NCBI GenBank assembly: GCA_963678705.1
Contig: OY783208.1
Location: forward strand, 16,737,782-16,801,781
Source: Panorpa germanica
Taxonomy: Eukaryota; Arthropoda; Insecta; Mecoptera; Panorpidae
Direction: 5' to 3'
Length of the DNA stretch: 64,000 nt
Below, in pieces: positions 47,001-56,715 of this stretch (its first letter is position 1; every line of letters starts with the position of its first letter). A program made the translations under genes and the position numbers. The notes beneath the pieces are model-generated. The model was not told the origin of the DNA. It was given only the letters and a program-made list of their open reading frames with translations, and ran no database searches.

Positions 47001-47440
47001 AGCACATATTAATACTTTCATACGTATTATATATAACAAGGAAATAGTGACGAAAATTATCACAATATGGCGGCGAAAAATTAAATCGTAAAATGTTAAA
47101 TTTTAAATAACTATATTTTGATTTCCAAAATTGCACATGTTATCGAAGTTTATAACAATAAGTCTTTAAAATATTGAATGAAGCACAACCCAACAGGTGA
47201 CATCTGCCGTGGATGGTCACTACTACATGAATATAACGGCTATTTACCTAAAATTATCTAAAAATATAAGAAATGCAGCGCACCAAGCAACACTCCTCAG
47301 GTGAAGAGATTTTCTCAAAGTCCACAGTGCTGGATAATGCTAATAATGTCAAAACAAGAAAATAAAAGTTAAAAACTTACCGGAGCATAGAAGATTGAGG
47401 CAAACGATAAGATGAAGACGACAACAACCAACATCTTCAT
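32081..47440 (-). CDS. Serine protease homologue-fibrinogen fusion protein (527 aa, 12 exons)
   Basis: Exons in transcript order: 47440-47381, 45223-45136, 45066-44919, 44846-44674, 44604-44515, 44467-44274, 42893-42749, 41140-40998, 39577-39461, 35962-35818, 34148-34019, 32231-32081. All are GT-AG and one frame runs through. Residues 1-20 are a signal peptide; 21-50 a linker; 51-299 an S1 serine protease fold (FPHVAFL, YCSGSLI, HPEY, NDVALIKL, AAWGQ, GIFTNLY, WI). His57 is Tyr (TSAYC, residue 95), Ser195 is Thr (MHTGGG, 254), Asp102 is kept (144), and the IVGG start is missing, so it is probably a pseudoprotease. Residues 300-527 are a full FReD with DNDQD (452-456), NCA, GAWWY and SNLNG. 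A TAG follows six bases beyond exon 7's donor, so a protease-only form is an alternative. Poly(A) signal near 31967-31972. Confidence 0.75.
32440..32750 (+). mobile_element. Jockey-like LINE RT relic
   Basis: Conceptual pieces such as EIPAAVRQGSLPIQSLYNYY and LFVYDTGLYTIA resemble the VPQGS..LF and YADDTA segments of LINE reverse transcriptase. Short and broken. It lies in the last intron of the fusion gene. Confidence 0.4.
32876..33510 (-). mobile_element. MITE (GGGCTTGTGTCC family), near complete
   Basis: Terminal repeats gggcttgtgt and ggacacaagccc bound about 635 bp, with the family interior in reverse order. No clear target duplication. It lies in the last intron of the fusion gene. Confidence 0.82.
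33520..33810 (+). mobile_element. LINE 3' tail, purine-rich
   Basis: Purine-rich run followed by aatgtagattgtaaaggcga and an ATA/AATA tail, as in the other R1-like LINE fragments here. Confidence 0.45.
34329..35759 (+). mobile_element. hAT DNA transposon with transposase remnant
   Basis: Perfect 15-bp terminal inverted repeats (CAGGGTAGGCGAACC) and a perfect 8-bp target duplication CCCTAGTA (34321-34328 and 35760-35767) define it. Subterminal gtgccat motifs recur at both ends. Inside, frames at 34486-35544 encode the C-terminal part of a transposase of the GTF2IRD2/ZBED5-like group (ALNKRKFDALLDEI, NNVRWLSRGNVLERF, and a dimerisation-like end, STYACESLFLEMNNIKNSVR). The N-terminal part is missing and the frame is interrupted at least twice, so the copy is inactive. 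It lies 51 bp from an exon of the fusion gene. Confidence 0.92.
36040..36500 (+). mobile_element. R1-like LINE C-terminal fragment
   Basis: An open stretch (36114-36482) reads RMHEANYNTRYSYLRSK, KYLEKQRGKE, MTARFRVRYKERLSRYGAGE and IRLCGKKG, the lysine/arginine-rich C-terminal tail of insect LINE ORF2 proteins. Only the tail is present. It lies in an intron of the fusion gene. Confidence 0.55.
36915..37346 (+). pseudogene. PIF/Harbinger transposase relic
   Basis: Reads FRFSKKIVKMIIATLKPH, then after a possible GT-AG intron (about 37056-37150) FFAALQFFA, then in another frame GYQQVVGGKYNVSLSQM and KYIRFPQTINE. This order and spacing match the N-terminal half of Harbinger transposases. A one-base shift and a stop near 37178 break it; the catalytic core is absent. 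Confidence 0.55.
38090..38730 (+). mobile_element. R1-like LINE 3' fragment
   Basis: Long purine-rich run followed by gaatgtaagggctaacaaca and an ATTAAATTAATAA tail, as in 6090-6720. No usable frame. Confidence 0.5.
38801..39418 (-). mobile_element. MITE (GGGCTTGTGTCC family)
   Basis: Starts ATGGGCTTGTGTCCTCAC and ends gacataggacac, with the outermost right bases lost. About 618 bp. The boundary is some 40 bp from the fusion-gene exon at 39461-39577. Confidence 0.78.
39829..40390 (+). repeat. Dispersed repeat, copy 3
   Basis: Starts taatccgcgggacttcatta and matches copies at 27504 and 15255, but has only one internal cttgtcgatt block. In an intron of the fusion gene. Confidence 0.55.
41220..42130 (+). 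mobile_element. LINE fragments, purine-rich
   Basis: Two purine-rich runs with short frames and a tail (aaaaatgtaaaacttagcgg) like the other R1-like LINE remains. The small open frames are compositional. In the intron between exons 7 and 8 of the fusion gene. Confidence 0.45.
42170..42360 (+). mobile_element. LINE fragment, purine-rich
   Basis: A further purine-rich piece of the same type as 41220-42130. Confidence 0.3.
42749..45223 (-). other. Serine protease homologue module, exons 2-7 of the fusion gene
   Basis: Six exons (88, 148, 173, 90, 194 and 145 nt) with internal phases 1, 2, 1, 1 and 0. The module starts in phase 0 and ends in phase 1 at CAG/GTTAGA. Around the lost catalytic Ser, Cys191 is kept but the specificity position 189 is Tyr and 193-194 are Met-His. 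Several extra cysteines (FFCCVSVDYFC, GPCHC) may give new disulfides. Gene 1 has a single Thr-rich exon in this slot, also phase 0 in and phase 1 out. Confidence 0.8.
43068..44035 (+). mobile_element. Non-autonomous hAT element (968 bp)
   Basis: Terminal inverted repeats CACTGGCGTAGCTAGGTA and its near-perfect reverse complement ending ctacgccactg, with an 8-bp target duplication gcaacagg/gtaacagg (7 of 8; 43060-43067 and 44036-44043). Subterminal gggggcccag-like blocks occur at both ends. No transposase. It sits in the intron that splits the S1 domain between exons 6 and 7. Confidence 0.85.
45880..46020 (-). repeat. Degenerate MITE end fragments
   Basis: Twice repeats the family left end in reverse (tgagatcctgttagccacct, tttatagcaattaagtcat, then a second ttgaggtcctgatagatacc). 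In an intron of the fusion gene. Confidence 0.4.
46082..46850 (-). mobile_element. I-superfamily LINE 3' fragment (RNase H)
   Basis: On minus: WIPGHCGIRGNEIADKLAKE (RNase H), then a CQCGEEGTLDH zinc-like tail, then the ORF end at 46175 (LKYLKICKI) and a short 3' UTR. 5' truncated; a frame break separates the tail from the RNase H. Closely related to 31145-31850. In intron 1 of the fusion gene. Confidence 0.8.
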
Positions 47441-47765
47441 ATTAACTTAGTTTTATTGTTACAATTGGTTAACAAAATGCAGAAAGATTCACTGAAATTA
47501 TAGCACTTCGAGAACCCGCAGGAAAACACCGACCTGCACTCTATGAGCAAATCTCACTACTGTTGAGCTGGCAGCTAAACAATGTGGAGGGGCGCGCAAT
47601 TAGTAGAGTGCAGGCAATTTAAACAATGTAATGGGCATGTCACGGTAATAAAGGTAGTAATAAAAAATCAGTATATCCCGAATGCATTTATAGTTTTTAA
47701 TAAGTTGATGGATTACTTAAGTAAATTACAAAAATAAAACAAAGTGTAATTCTTACTTAATGTAA
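47441..47765 (-). promoter_or_regulatory. Promoter and 5' leader of the SPH-FReD gene
   Basis: Matches 6920-7287 upstream of the mucin-FReD gene block by block (atccatcaacttattaaaaa, accgtgacatgcc, ttaaattgcctgcactcta, ctcatagagtg, cggtgttttc, tcagtgaa). Similar control of the two genes is expected. Confidence 0.6.
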
Positions 47766-47956
47766 TATGTATTTCAAATTAAAATAAAACATTTTTTTAT
47801 ATTTTTTATTTTACAACATACATAATTTACAATCTGTCCTCGATTATTCAAATTTTGAGAATATATATAAATATGACATGCGAGCTTTCCATCCATCGAT
47901 GACTCACACTTTGACTTAATCTATTACATTATTATTAAGTACATTTGGAACCTATT

Positions 47957-48180
47957 CTACACCATATTTGGTAGGTATATTGGATTTTTACGTTTCAGTC
48001 GTCTATTCGGTTTATGCTGGAAAAGTTGTACAGCTGATTCATTTGGATGAACTTCTAATCTTTGAACGTACTTCTTGCTGATATCCTTAATTTCACTTCT
48101 TATGTATGGAACCCCAAGATCTTGACGTGTTAACCAGTTTGGAACGAATCGCGGCACGTTAAGGATTTGCTGTAGCAGTT
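47957..48180 (-). mobile_element. Jockey-like LINE ORF2 C terminus
   Basis: A 66-residue frame (VPNWLTRQDLGVPYIRSEI, KKYVQRLEVHPNESAVQLFQ, NRRLKRKNP) matches the typical C-terminal end of Jockey ORF2. Only the tail remains. Upstream of the fusion-gene promoter. Confidence 0.7.
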
Positions 48181-48589
48181 TATTTTGACATCTTTGTAGG
48201 TAGGTTATTTGCTTTTATGTAAAATTTATATAGTAGAACGAGTTAAATATTTCAATTTAAAAATGGAATTAAAATTTGAAATAATATTCAAATCACACAC
48301 TAAAGACAGTCGTCGCTTGCGACGGGGGTAAACTCTAATATACATATATTAACATTTACCTATTTCAATCAAACATTAAAAAAACGATCTCTAAAAAAGC
48401 CCATTACAATTTACAAAAATTAAAAATGTTTGTTTATCTTATAAATGACAACTTTGGTAATATAAGTAGCATTCGATCTTTGTTAATAAGCAGATCGTGC
48501 GTTTTTTCAGCACTACGCTTGGTTGACAATTCTTGAGGGGCAAGCACAGGAAATTAAAGATCTTCACTTAAATTTTATATAACGATTCA

Positions 48590-49000
48590 CTTGTTTATTG
48601 GATCTAATTTAAATCACAAATTTTGAATAACAATAAATAATAATTAACACTTAAAATATAACTACTAATAAAATAAATTTAACTAAATATAGATAATGAC
48701 AAAGTAACAAGTAGTAAGAGCAGCGTAAGAACGAGCACGTTGCAAAAGAGAGTAGTAAAGAGACGAGAGCGAGCACTGATAACAGTGCAGTCACTTATAT
48801 AGGCCAGCAAAAAGAGAAGGGATTGTGACCTGCTGTAATCTGGTTGATGAAAGAGGTCCCTTGTGGCGCAAATATAAATGAATTTGTCACAAAACAATAA
48901 ATAATTTGTAATTTGACAAATATGTTGAAATAAATAAGTTTGGCAACATTTTGCTGCCTAAAGGAGCAAAATGTGTGTTCCAAAATTAACCAATCTTATT
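48590..49000. repeat. Dispersed repeat, second copy of 18570-18945
   Basis: Shares gcagtcacttatataggcca, gtcacaaaacaataa, ggcaacattttgctg and gagcaaaatgtgtg with the first copy. Family unknown. Confidence 0.55.
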
Positions 49001-49083
49001 AAGATATTATGATACACATAATGTCCGAAATAGCAGTGATTATACCTTAACTGGTTGCGTCGTTTAAAACAGTAAAACACTAA

Positions 49084-49605
49084 GGGCGTCCGCCGACGGG
49101 GCGACTGGTTGCAAACCTTAGCCCGAATCTGCTCGGAGCGAATGTGATTATAACTATGTTGTTAGTGAGAAATCTAACGTGTATGCGAGTGAGATAAAAT
49201 ACGAAAAAAGGCATACGAGTCGACTGATTGCAAACTAAACGAGAAACGAAGTTTTCAACGAATACGAGCATGAGCCATGTATCATGACTTTATAGAATTT
49301 TAAACAATAGCAAATCAGGGGATTCTATTGTGTTATATTTGATTATATGTATGTATTTAAATACTTTTCAAGTATTCGTAAACATCTCTGTTGATGAAAC
49401 CAACAAATGCCCTGCGACCGAGAAATATAGTCGCTGAATATATGCTCAAAACCAGTTTAAAATCAGTTTAGTTACGTTCGTGACGTGTGTTTCATCTCAC
49501 TAGTAAACACGTTCGTTCTTTTACTAACAACACAGTTGTAATCACATTCGGTCGGGCAGATTCGTGGCTAAGGTTTGCAACAAGTAGCCTCGTATGCGGA
49601 CGCCC
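49084..49605. mobile_element. Harbinger-type foldback MITE
   Basis: Long inverted arms start GGGCGTCCGC and end GCGGACGCCC; the arms (aaccttagcccgaatctg, gtgattataactatgttgtt) pair over about 130 bp. Flanked by TAA on both sides (49081-49083, 49606-49608), the target type of PIF/Harbinger. It abuts the next MITE. Confidence 0.78.
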
Positions 49606-49608
49606 TAA

Positions 49609-50245
49609 ATGGGCTAGTGTACTTATTTTGCAGTAATCGATTTTCAATTGTTGATTGAAATTGATGTTAATAAATGTGTATTGCCGTGTCTATTTTAATA
49701 AATATCTAAATGTTGACGGAGATATAGTAATTAAAAATTTAAATTATAGTTTTAGTGCTAGAGATGTCGGTCATTTTTATGGCGTGAAAATCCATTGGTT
49801 AGGTAATGTTTTGTAGCTGTTGGTAGTCCTGTGTATCTAGTAACCATGCCTCAGTTAGCAAAGAATAATAAGTTAACCCTGTTACAGCAGATTTAATATT
49901 GAAAGTTTATTGTTCCTCGAATGAACTGTAAGTAATATTTGATATTTTGATGTATAAATACATATAGCAGAGATTTATGAGCTGAAAAGTTGGTAACCTG
50001 CACACTTGTCAGAGTTCTGTCATGAATATGCTATCTCTATTACGCTCTGTTGTATAAATGAAATAGCAACATAATGGACGTGAGGTCACATGTCTTGGAG
50101 TGCTCTGCACCGTTGAATCTCCTTAATAATTAAAGCGACAAAATGACTTTGACTTGATGATTTTTAATATCTCCTACGATATAAGGAGTTATTAAAAAAT
50201 GATTTAACATTTGAGGTTCTAGTAACCCACTTTATCAATATACAG
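49609..50245 (-). mobile_element. MITE (GGGCTTGTGTCC family)
   Basis: Begins ATGGGCTAGTGTAC directly against the Harbinger MITE and runs to ctttatcaatatacagtag; the far terminal repeat is lost. Confidence 0.7.
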
Positions 50246-50278
50246 TAGTGCGATGTTGCGCATATTTATGTCTAGCAA

Positions 50279-51302
50279 ATGGGTTTGTGTCCTCATTATT
50301 TAGTAGTCTAATTTTCAATTGTTGATTGAACTTGATGTTAATAAATGTATATTGGCGTTTTTATTTTAATAAATATCTAAATGATAACGGAGATATAGCA
50401 ATTCAAAATTCGAATTGTAGTTTTAGCGCTACAGCTGTCAGCCATATTTATGACGTAACATGACGCACTATTAGGAGTAGGTCAGTTATTTCTATGGATA
50501 AGCTCTGTTGTATATAATAAATAGTAACTTAGCAGACGTGACGTTACATGTTTTCGAATGTTCTATAAAGTTGGATCACTTTAATAATTTATTTTTTTAA
50601 TATTTATTTTGTTTGTGCATCAACTTTTAGAAGTTATTAGCACTTATATTAGCACGTATACAATAATTTATAATATATAATTTGTAATTTAGAATTTACA
50701 ATTTATAAATATGTTTAAATTAAGGAAATTAGGTTTGTTTTGTTTATAAATTTAGTAAGGTTTTTCAAATTTTCTTTGTTTTATATATATCAGTCTATAT
50801 TCTTGAGCTATATTATATTCTTGTCTGAGCGACGAGTATTTTGAGCAAAGGAAAATAATATGCTTTACTGTTAATGGGTTATTGCATTGCTCACATATTG
50901 GTTGTGGTTCTTTTTTAAATAAGTATGAGTATAATTTGTATGGTCTATCATGATTCTACATATTACTACTTCCAGCCTTCTATTTATTCCATCTGGTAAT
51001 TCTTGTTTGCAAATTAATGGTTTTACTTCCCCTAATTTGTTATCACTTTCTTCACTCCATTCTTTTTGCCATGAACAATTTATTATATTTTTGATTTTGT
51101 TCTTTAGATCTGAACATGTAATTGTTGTTTCTTCTGGAATGATTAAAAGGAAAAATAACTATTGTAATTGTTAATATTTCGTTACATAAAAGAAGTTATT
51201 AAAAAATAATAGGAAATTTGAGGTTCTAGTAACCACCCCCATTCATAGAATAAACAGACAAACCGTTTTTTTTAGAAATAAAGCTATGTTTCACAACCCC
51301 AT
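50279..51302 (-). mobile_element. MITE interrupted by a LINE
   Basis: Begins ATGGGTTTGTGTCCTC and ends near gctatgtttcacaacccc. The LINE fragment at 50590-51140 splits it after ggatcactttaataat. Confidence 0.65.
50590..51140 (-). mobile_element. LINE ORF2 C-terminal fragment
   Basis: On minus: SWQKEWSEESDNKLGEVKP, RRLEVVICRIMIDHT, then PICEQCNNPLTVKHIIFLC, the C-terminal CCHC of I- or R1-like LINEs, ending at about 50754 with KPY. A small frame break lies between the two parts. Inserted in a MITE. Confidence 0.72.
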
Positions 51303-51390
51303 TGCTAATATATTTAAATTAACATAATTTATAAGTAATTGCATAACTTTATGAGTCACATAAAGTACAATTTCTAAACAACTGCTTCCG

Positions 51391-53024
51391 TTATAATGTT
51401 TCTGCTTCATCTGAAGTATCACATTGTTCTTCTTTAATTTCAATGTGGAACTCGTCACAATACGGTTCCTCCTTTACGGCAGGGTTTGCTTCCGCGTCAA
51501 CGCATTGATTTCCAAATGTATTAGTATCTTTTGGAATATCATCAACTTCTACATTTGTTTGCTGTGGTTGTTGTTCATTCACTTCCATTTTAAAGGTGTT
51601 CTCTGAAAACAAACAGAAAAATTAAGTATTTATAAAAAGTGATACAAAATCAAATAAAAGTATTTGATAAAAGAATGGATATTTATATGTATACTTAAGT
51701 TTACACCCGTCGCAAAGCTACGTCTTTTTGGCGTGTATGATTTGAATCCAATAAAATAAGTCGTAATTACATTTCATATTTAACTCTATTTTTAAATTGA
51801 AATAATAAATAAACTCGCACAATTTTTAGTCTCGGCAAATACTGCCCCCGTGCCCCCAAATAAAATGTTTAAATTTTGAATTTCTTTTTATTAATAACAT
51901 ACTTAATTATTCTAGAATTGAGAATATGAACTTTCTCCAAAGTTCCCTACCGGGCCCCCAATTTCTTCAACCCCCCCCCCCCCTTCTATTTTCTAATTTT
52001 TGAGAAGTGTCAGCATTGAATACACATGCAAAATTTCAACTTTCTATATTTTACGAATTAAAAGTAATATAGCAAAAATGAGCCCACTTTTATTCCACTT
52101 TTTCCAAAATTACGAGTTTTCAGGAAATTCTGGGAAAAATCCGAGGATACCAAAAGTCTTAGAATTTTTTTCTCTACGAAATAGGAAATTTTCAAAAATA
52201 TTAATAGAACCGTTTTCGATCTACCATACAAAATTCAGTACCAAACATATAAAAATATAAGATTATAAGAATATAAACATACAGTTGGAGCATTATAATA
52301 TAGGATGTACCAGATGTCTCATTAAGTGTGAAAGAGACGATGCGACACCGCTCTTCTTCTTACCTGTATCCGAATTTAACGGAGTGGCACTTTCGGTGTT
52401 ATTTTGCTCTGTATAAGCCAAGTCTCCTAGAAAAAACGTTTTACGGAGTTGTGTGCATGAGTTGCATCTGTTAGTCTCTGCAACTAACAAACATTCCGTT
52501 GACCGGATGCGTTTTATGCTGTCGACGTACACTGTGTCAGCGTCTGCAAGATGGATGACTGCATCTTCCAATCCATCACATACTCGCAACAAGTGAAATT
52601 TGGTTGAAACGGTTAACAAAAGTTTGGCATCAGTTAACATCTGTGGTAGTTGGTACAACGAATGATCTTTAACTTCTTTTCCAACTACATAGTATCTTAT
52701 TTTCCTCTTATCATCAATAGCAAAACTTTTTCGAATGACAGGCTCGATACCGTAACTTCCTACAATCGTAACAATCTCTGAAAATATCATACGTCGCATA
52801 TTTGTAACAAAATATTCATTAACGCTCCAAGGTTTTGGTACAGTAAATAAATATGATTCATCGCCATTTTGAAATTTGATCTGTGAATTATTTGTTACAG
52901 AATAGTTAAGCAGCTCTTTCTTCGACTCGCTGTGGTTATCTTCAGGATATTTGAAGGTCACTGTTTGTGCTGATAGTGCGAATGAATTCTGGGAACTTCG
53001 CAACTGCTCTTGTTTTCCGTCCAT
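51391..53024 (-). CDS. Two-exon protein of unknown function with KEEP-type acidic tail (290 aa)
   Basis: Exon 1 is 53024-52364 (ATG to ACAG/GTAAGA, phase 1); exon 2 is 51602-51391 (ttttcag acceptor, phase 1 compatible, stop TAA). Residues 1-220 contain WSVNEYFVTNMRRM, KFHLLRVCDG and a Cys pair CNSCTQLRKTF near 190; I do not recognise the family, though a Cx2C followed by LRK occurs in transposon-derived THAP-like proteins. Residues 222-290 (MEVNEQQPQQ, NPAVKEEP, IEIKEEQ) look like the acidic leader of the local zinc-finger genes, but no fingers follow. Exon 2 alone, started at its own ATG, is an alternative. A splice acceptor (ttattgcag) near 53093 suggests a 5' UTR exon. Confidence 0.55.
51613..52292. 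other. Intron of the unknown gene, with a C13 run
   Basis: No gene recognised. A run of 13 C lies at 51971-51983, close to gggccccc (about 51953). Confidence 0.45.
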
Positions 53025-53469
53025 ATCTCTTCCACCATTTACCGACTAAAACACTTCAGTAATTGGTAGAAAGCCAGAAACAATTGTTGGATCTGCAATA
53101 AAACATTGTTATGGAATTAAAAAAATTAGTGATTAACCTCTTAATTCTATAATTCACATAAATTATTAATGTATAACACTATACCCAGGTCAAGTATATT
53201 CGGAGCAGGGGCCCTATTCCTGAGTCTTGGGAACAATGATCATAATCGAACAGATCTGATTTATATAAGTGAAACATTTTCGGAATCACTTTTAAAAGAG
53301 TATTCCTGTACTATTCCTAAATTTTATTATTAATTATTATTATAGTTCAGAAATACTCGTTTAAAAGTAATTCTAAAAACGTTTAAAAGTACTTTTAAAC
53401 GAGTATTCCTGTACTATTCCTAAATTATATTACTAATTAATATTATAGTTCAGGAATACTCTTTTAAAA

Positions 53470-53957
53470 GTTAATAGTAAAATGTTTCGTGAAATGCATT
53501 TTAACGTCAATTATTTGTTGAGTAGCTCAGTGCTGTAGTAATGTTTTGTAGCCGTTGGTAGTCAAATAATCAAGTCAAAGAATAATTAGTTTTTATTTTA
53601 TTTAACCCTGCTAAGGCAGACATAATATTGAAATAACATAACAAGGAATTTTATAGTTCCTTGAAATAGCTGTAAATAATATTTGATATTTTGATATATA
53701 AATAAATATAGCAGAGATTTATGAGCTGTAAGATTGGTAACCTTACACAAGGATTGTGATGTCACATGCATTTGGAATGTTGTACAACGTTGAATACCTT
53801 TAATAATTAAAGAGACAAAATGACTTTTTTAATTGTTATTATCTCTTAACATATAAGGAGTTATTAAAAAATAATTGAACATTTGAGGTTCTAGTAACCC
53901 ACTTTATTAATATATAGTATACGTTTATAGAAATTAAGACATAGGACACAAGCCCAT
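53470..53957 (-). mobile_element. MITE (GGGCTTGTGTCC family), one end missing
   Basis: Runs from gtgaaatgcattttaacg to aggacacaagcccat, followed by TA. The distal third is lost. A second fragment of the same family (gtctctttaattattaaagg) follows at 53965-54070. Confidence 0.72.
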
Positions 53958-54079
53958 TAAGATAGACATTTTGTCTCTTTAATTATTAAAGGGATATAAT
54001 GTTATACAATATTCCAAGACATGTGACGTCACATGTAGCAAATATGCCATCTCTTTTATACAACAGAGACGAGTTTGTA

Positions 54080-54909
54080 TGTAATTTCACAAGTAAATGA
54101 TTTAATACCTAAATGAATATTATGTTGCCTCAAATTACTTAAAGTTGCAAATGACTTTATACAAATGTCACAAGAATAAGGTTTCACGCCTAAATGAAGA
54201 TTTTTATATTATATGAAACAGAACTGGAAAATATTTTATTGCAAATGTTACAAGAAATGGGCTCAGTGTCTAAATACATATTTTTATACTTTCTTAAATT
54301 ACTAGAGCTTGCGAATGATTTGTTGCAAATATCACAAGAAAATGTGTTAACGGGCAAATGACTATTTTTGTGATATTCTAAATGACTGGCACTTAGAAAT
54401 GACTTATTGCAAGTATGACAAGAAAATGGTTAACACTTAAATGAAGATTTTTATGTGATTACAAAGTGTTCAAGTGTGCAAAAAAATGTATTACATATAT
54501 CGCAAGAAAACGATTTCACTTCCAAATGAATGTTTTTATGTTCTTTCAAAAAACGTAAAGCTGAAAATGATATACCACAAATGCTTCATGCAAAAAATTT
54601 GAATGTAGTATTACTATACTTATATACCTCACCCAAATGTGCAGGTAAATGCTGAAGAATTGTCAAAAAACTTTTTACAAACTTCGCAAATATACATTTT
54701 TTATACGAATTTAATTTTACTTTTTCCGATAGTCTATTTTTTAGACATTGAATGATATTAATTCGATTGCCAACACTATCAATACATTCCTCTTGTCTAT
54801 CAAGATGTGTCTGACAATCAGATGAAGAAACTCTTACATGTTCTTTTTTCTTTATTTAACGTAATCTATTTAATTCCAATTTTATTTGTTGTAAGCTTTC
54901 CTCAGCCAT
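54080..54909 (-). pseudogene. C2H2 zinc-finger pseudogene, copy 1
   Basis: The ATG at 54909 reads MAEESLQQIKLELNR and meets a stop soon after; finger pieces (YICEVCKKFFDN, FSCDICNKSFASSSNLRK, KPYSCDICIKSF) continue to about 54080 in changing frames. Several stops and shifts; inactive. Downstream fingers here are absent from copy 2. Confidence 0.75.
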
Positions 54910-56097
54910 TTTGAAATCCGAAATGAACAATTTTCTAAAAATAAACAAATAATTACAATATTGCAGAAACTGATTTCCAGCATATTGTAAACAGAATTTA
55001 CTCTAATGTAATTGTAGATAAAATAAAACAATTAATTAATATGTGTTTCTGTATCGAATACCAAAGTATCTAAAAAAACACTTATTATTGGAGCCAAAAA
55101 TTATCACCTTGTTTTTCTAAATTTGTAACAGAATTTTAACATAATTTGAGAGTATAACATTCTGTTAAAGTAATTAAAATCATTAATTTAGTTACCTTGA
55201 TAGTTTCTTTATTTGTAATTACTATAATATTCTCCAATTCCAAAAAACAGTCTACTTTAATGTCAAATACTCATTCACAATATTAAGACAGATTTCATTA
55301 CATAAGTGTTCCATTAGTTGATAAAACAAAACAAATCGGTAATTATGAGATATGACTATACCCTTTTCTTTTCACTTTGTAAAAAAAACTACAGCATTGT
55401 TGTATGTTTTTATATGCTTATTGTATTCTCAAAACATATCAAAATTACTACGTAATATTTATTTTACCATTTTTTTTAATAAATAGGAGATATTGAGGGT
55501 TAAAGTTGAAAATTCAAAATTGAGGTTATGTCAATACTGTTATGTGTATCAATTGACAGATTTTTTGCATAATACTGGCTTATTTGGATTCAAACCAAAT
55601 CATTTTATTAGGATTCGTACCATGGTATAAAAGAAAGCACGATGCTTTTAAATGCGTAATTTTACATGTTTTTAATTTAGCAATTATATAGATGTAGGGC
55701 TTACACTAGTTCGATAAAAAGATATAACTAAAGATAGCTATATAAAATTACTAAATTAGAAACATATAAAATTAAGTATTTCGAGAGAGAAAATATAGAT
55801 AAACAGATATTCACAGTTTCTAGGTTATAACATAGAAATAGTATTTCAATATGTAGATTATAAACATGGATAAAAATTTATTTTTTATGCATCCATCTAA
55901 AACTAAAATAAAAATTAAAATTGTATTTAAATATGACTCCTAAGTAAATATTTCACGGGTCGTATCCAGGGCAATAAAGTTAAATTGCAATAAGAACATT
56001 GAAACGTAAAAAATTAAATATAAGCAAGCTGGACTGGACGTGGTGTAACTCAGGTTACAGTCGCTCCAGGCGTAGGTGTGAGTCAATATTCGCAATA

Positions 56098-56715
56098 ATG
56101 GGCTTGTGTCCTATGTCTTCATTTCTATAAAAGTGTACTTTATATTGATAAAGTGAGTTACTAGAACCTCAAATGTTCAATTATTTTTTAATAACTCCTT
56201 ATATGTTAAGAGATGATAACAATTAAAAAAGTCATTTTGTCTCTTTAATAATTAAAGGGATTCAACGTTGTAGACATTCCAAGTGCATGTGACGTTACAG
56301 TCCTTGTGTAAGGTTACCAACCTTACAGCTCTTAAATCTCTGCTATATGTATTTATATATCAAAATATAAAATATTATTTACAGCTATTTCAAGGAACAA
56401 TCAAGTTTCAATACTATGTCTGCCTTAGCAGGGTTAAATAAAATAAAAACTTATTATTCTTTGATTTCACTTGATTATTTGACTACCAACAGCTACAGAA
56501 CATTACCACATCACTGACCTACTCAACAAGTAACTGACGTTAAAATGCATTTCACGTCATGCAAATAAGGCCGACCATTTCTAGCGCTAAAACTACAATT
56601 CAAACTTTTAATTGCTATTGCTAATTAAAATAGACATGCCAATACATATTTATTAACATCAAGTTCAATCAACAATTGAAAAATCGACCACTAAAAAATG
56701 TGGACACAAGCCCAT
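56098..56715 (+). mobile_element. Complete MITE (GGGCTTGTGTCC family), 618 bp
   Basis: Reference copy: starts ATGGGCTTGTGTCC, ends GGACACAAGCCCAT, flanked by TA on both sides (possible TA target duplication, Tc1/mariner style). No coding capacity. It lies between the two arms of the segmental duplication. Confidence 0.88.
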
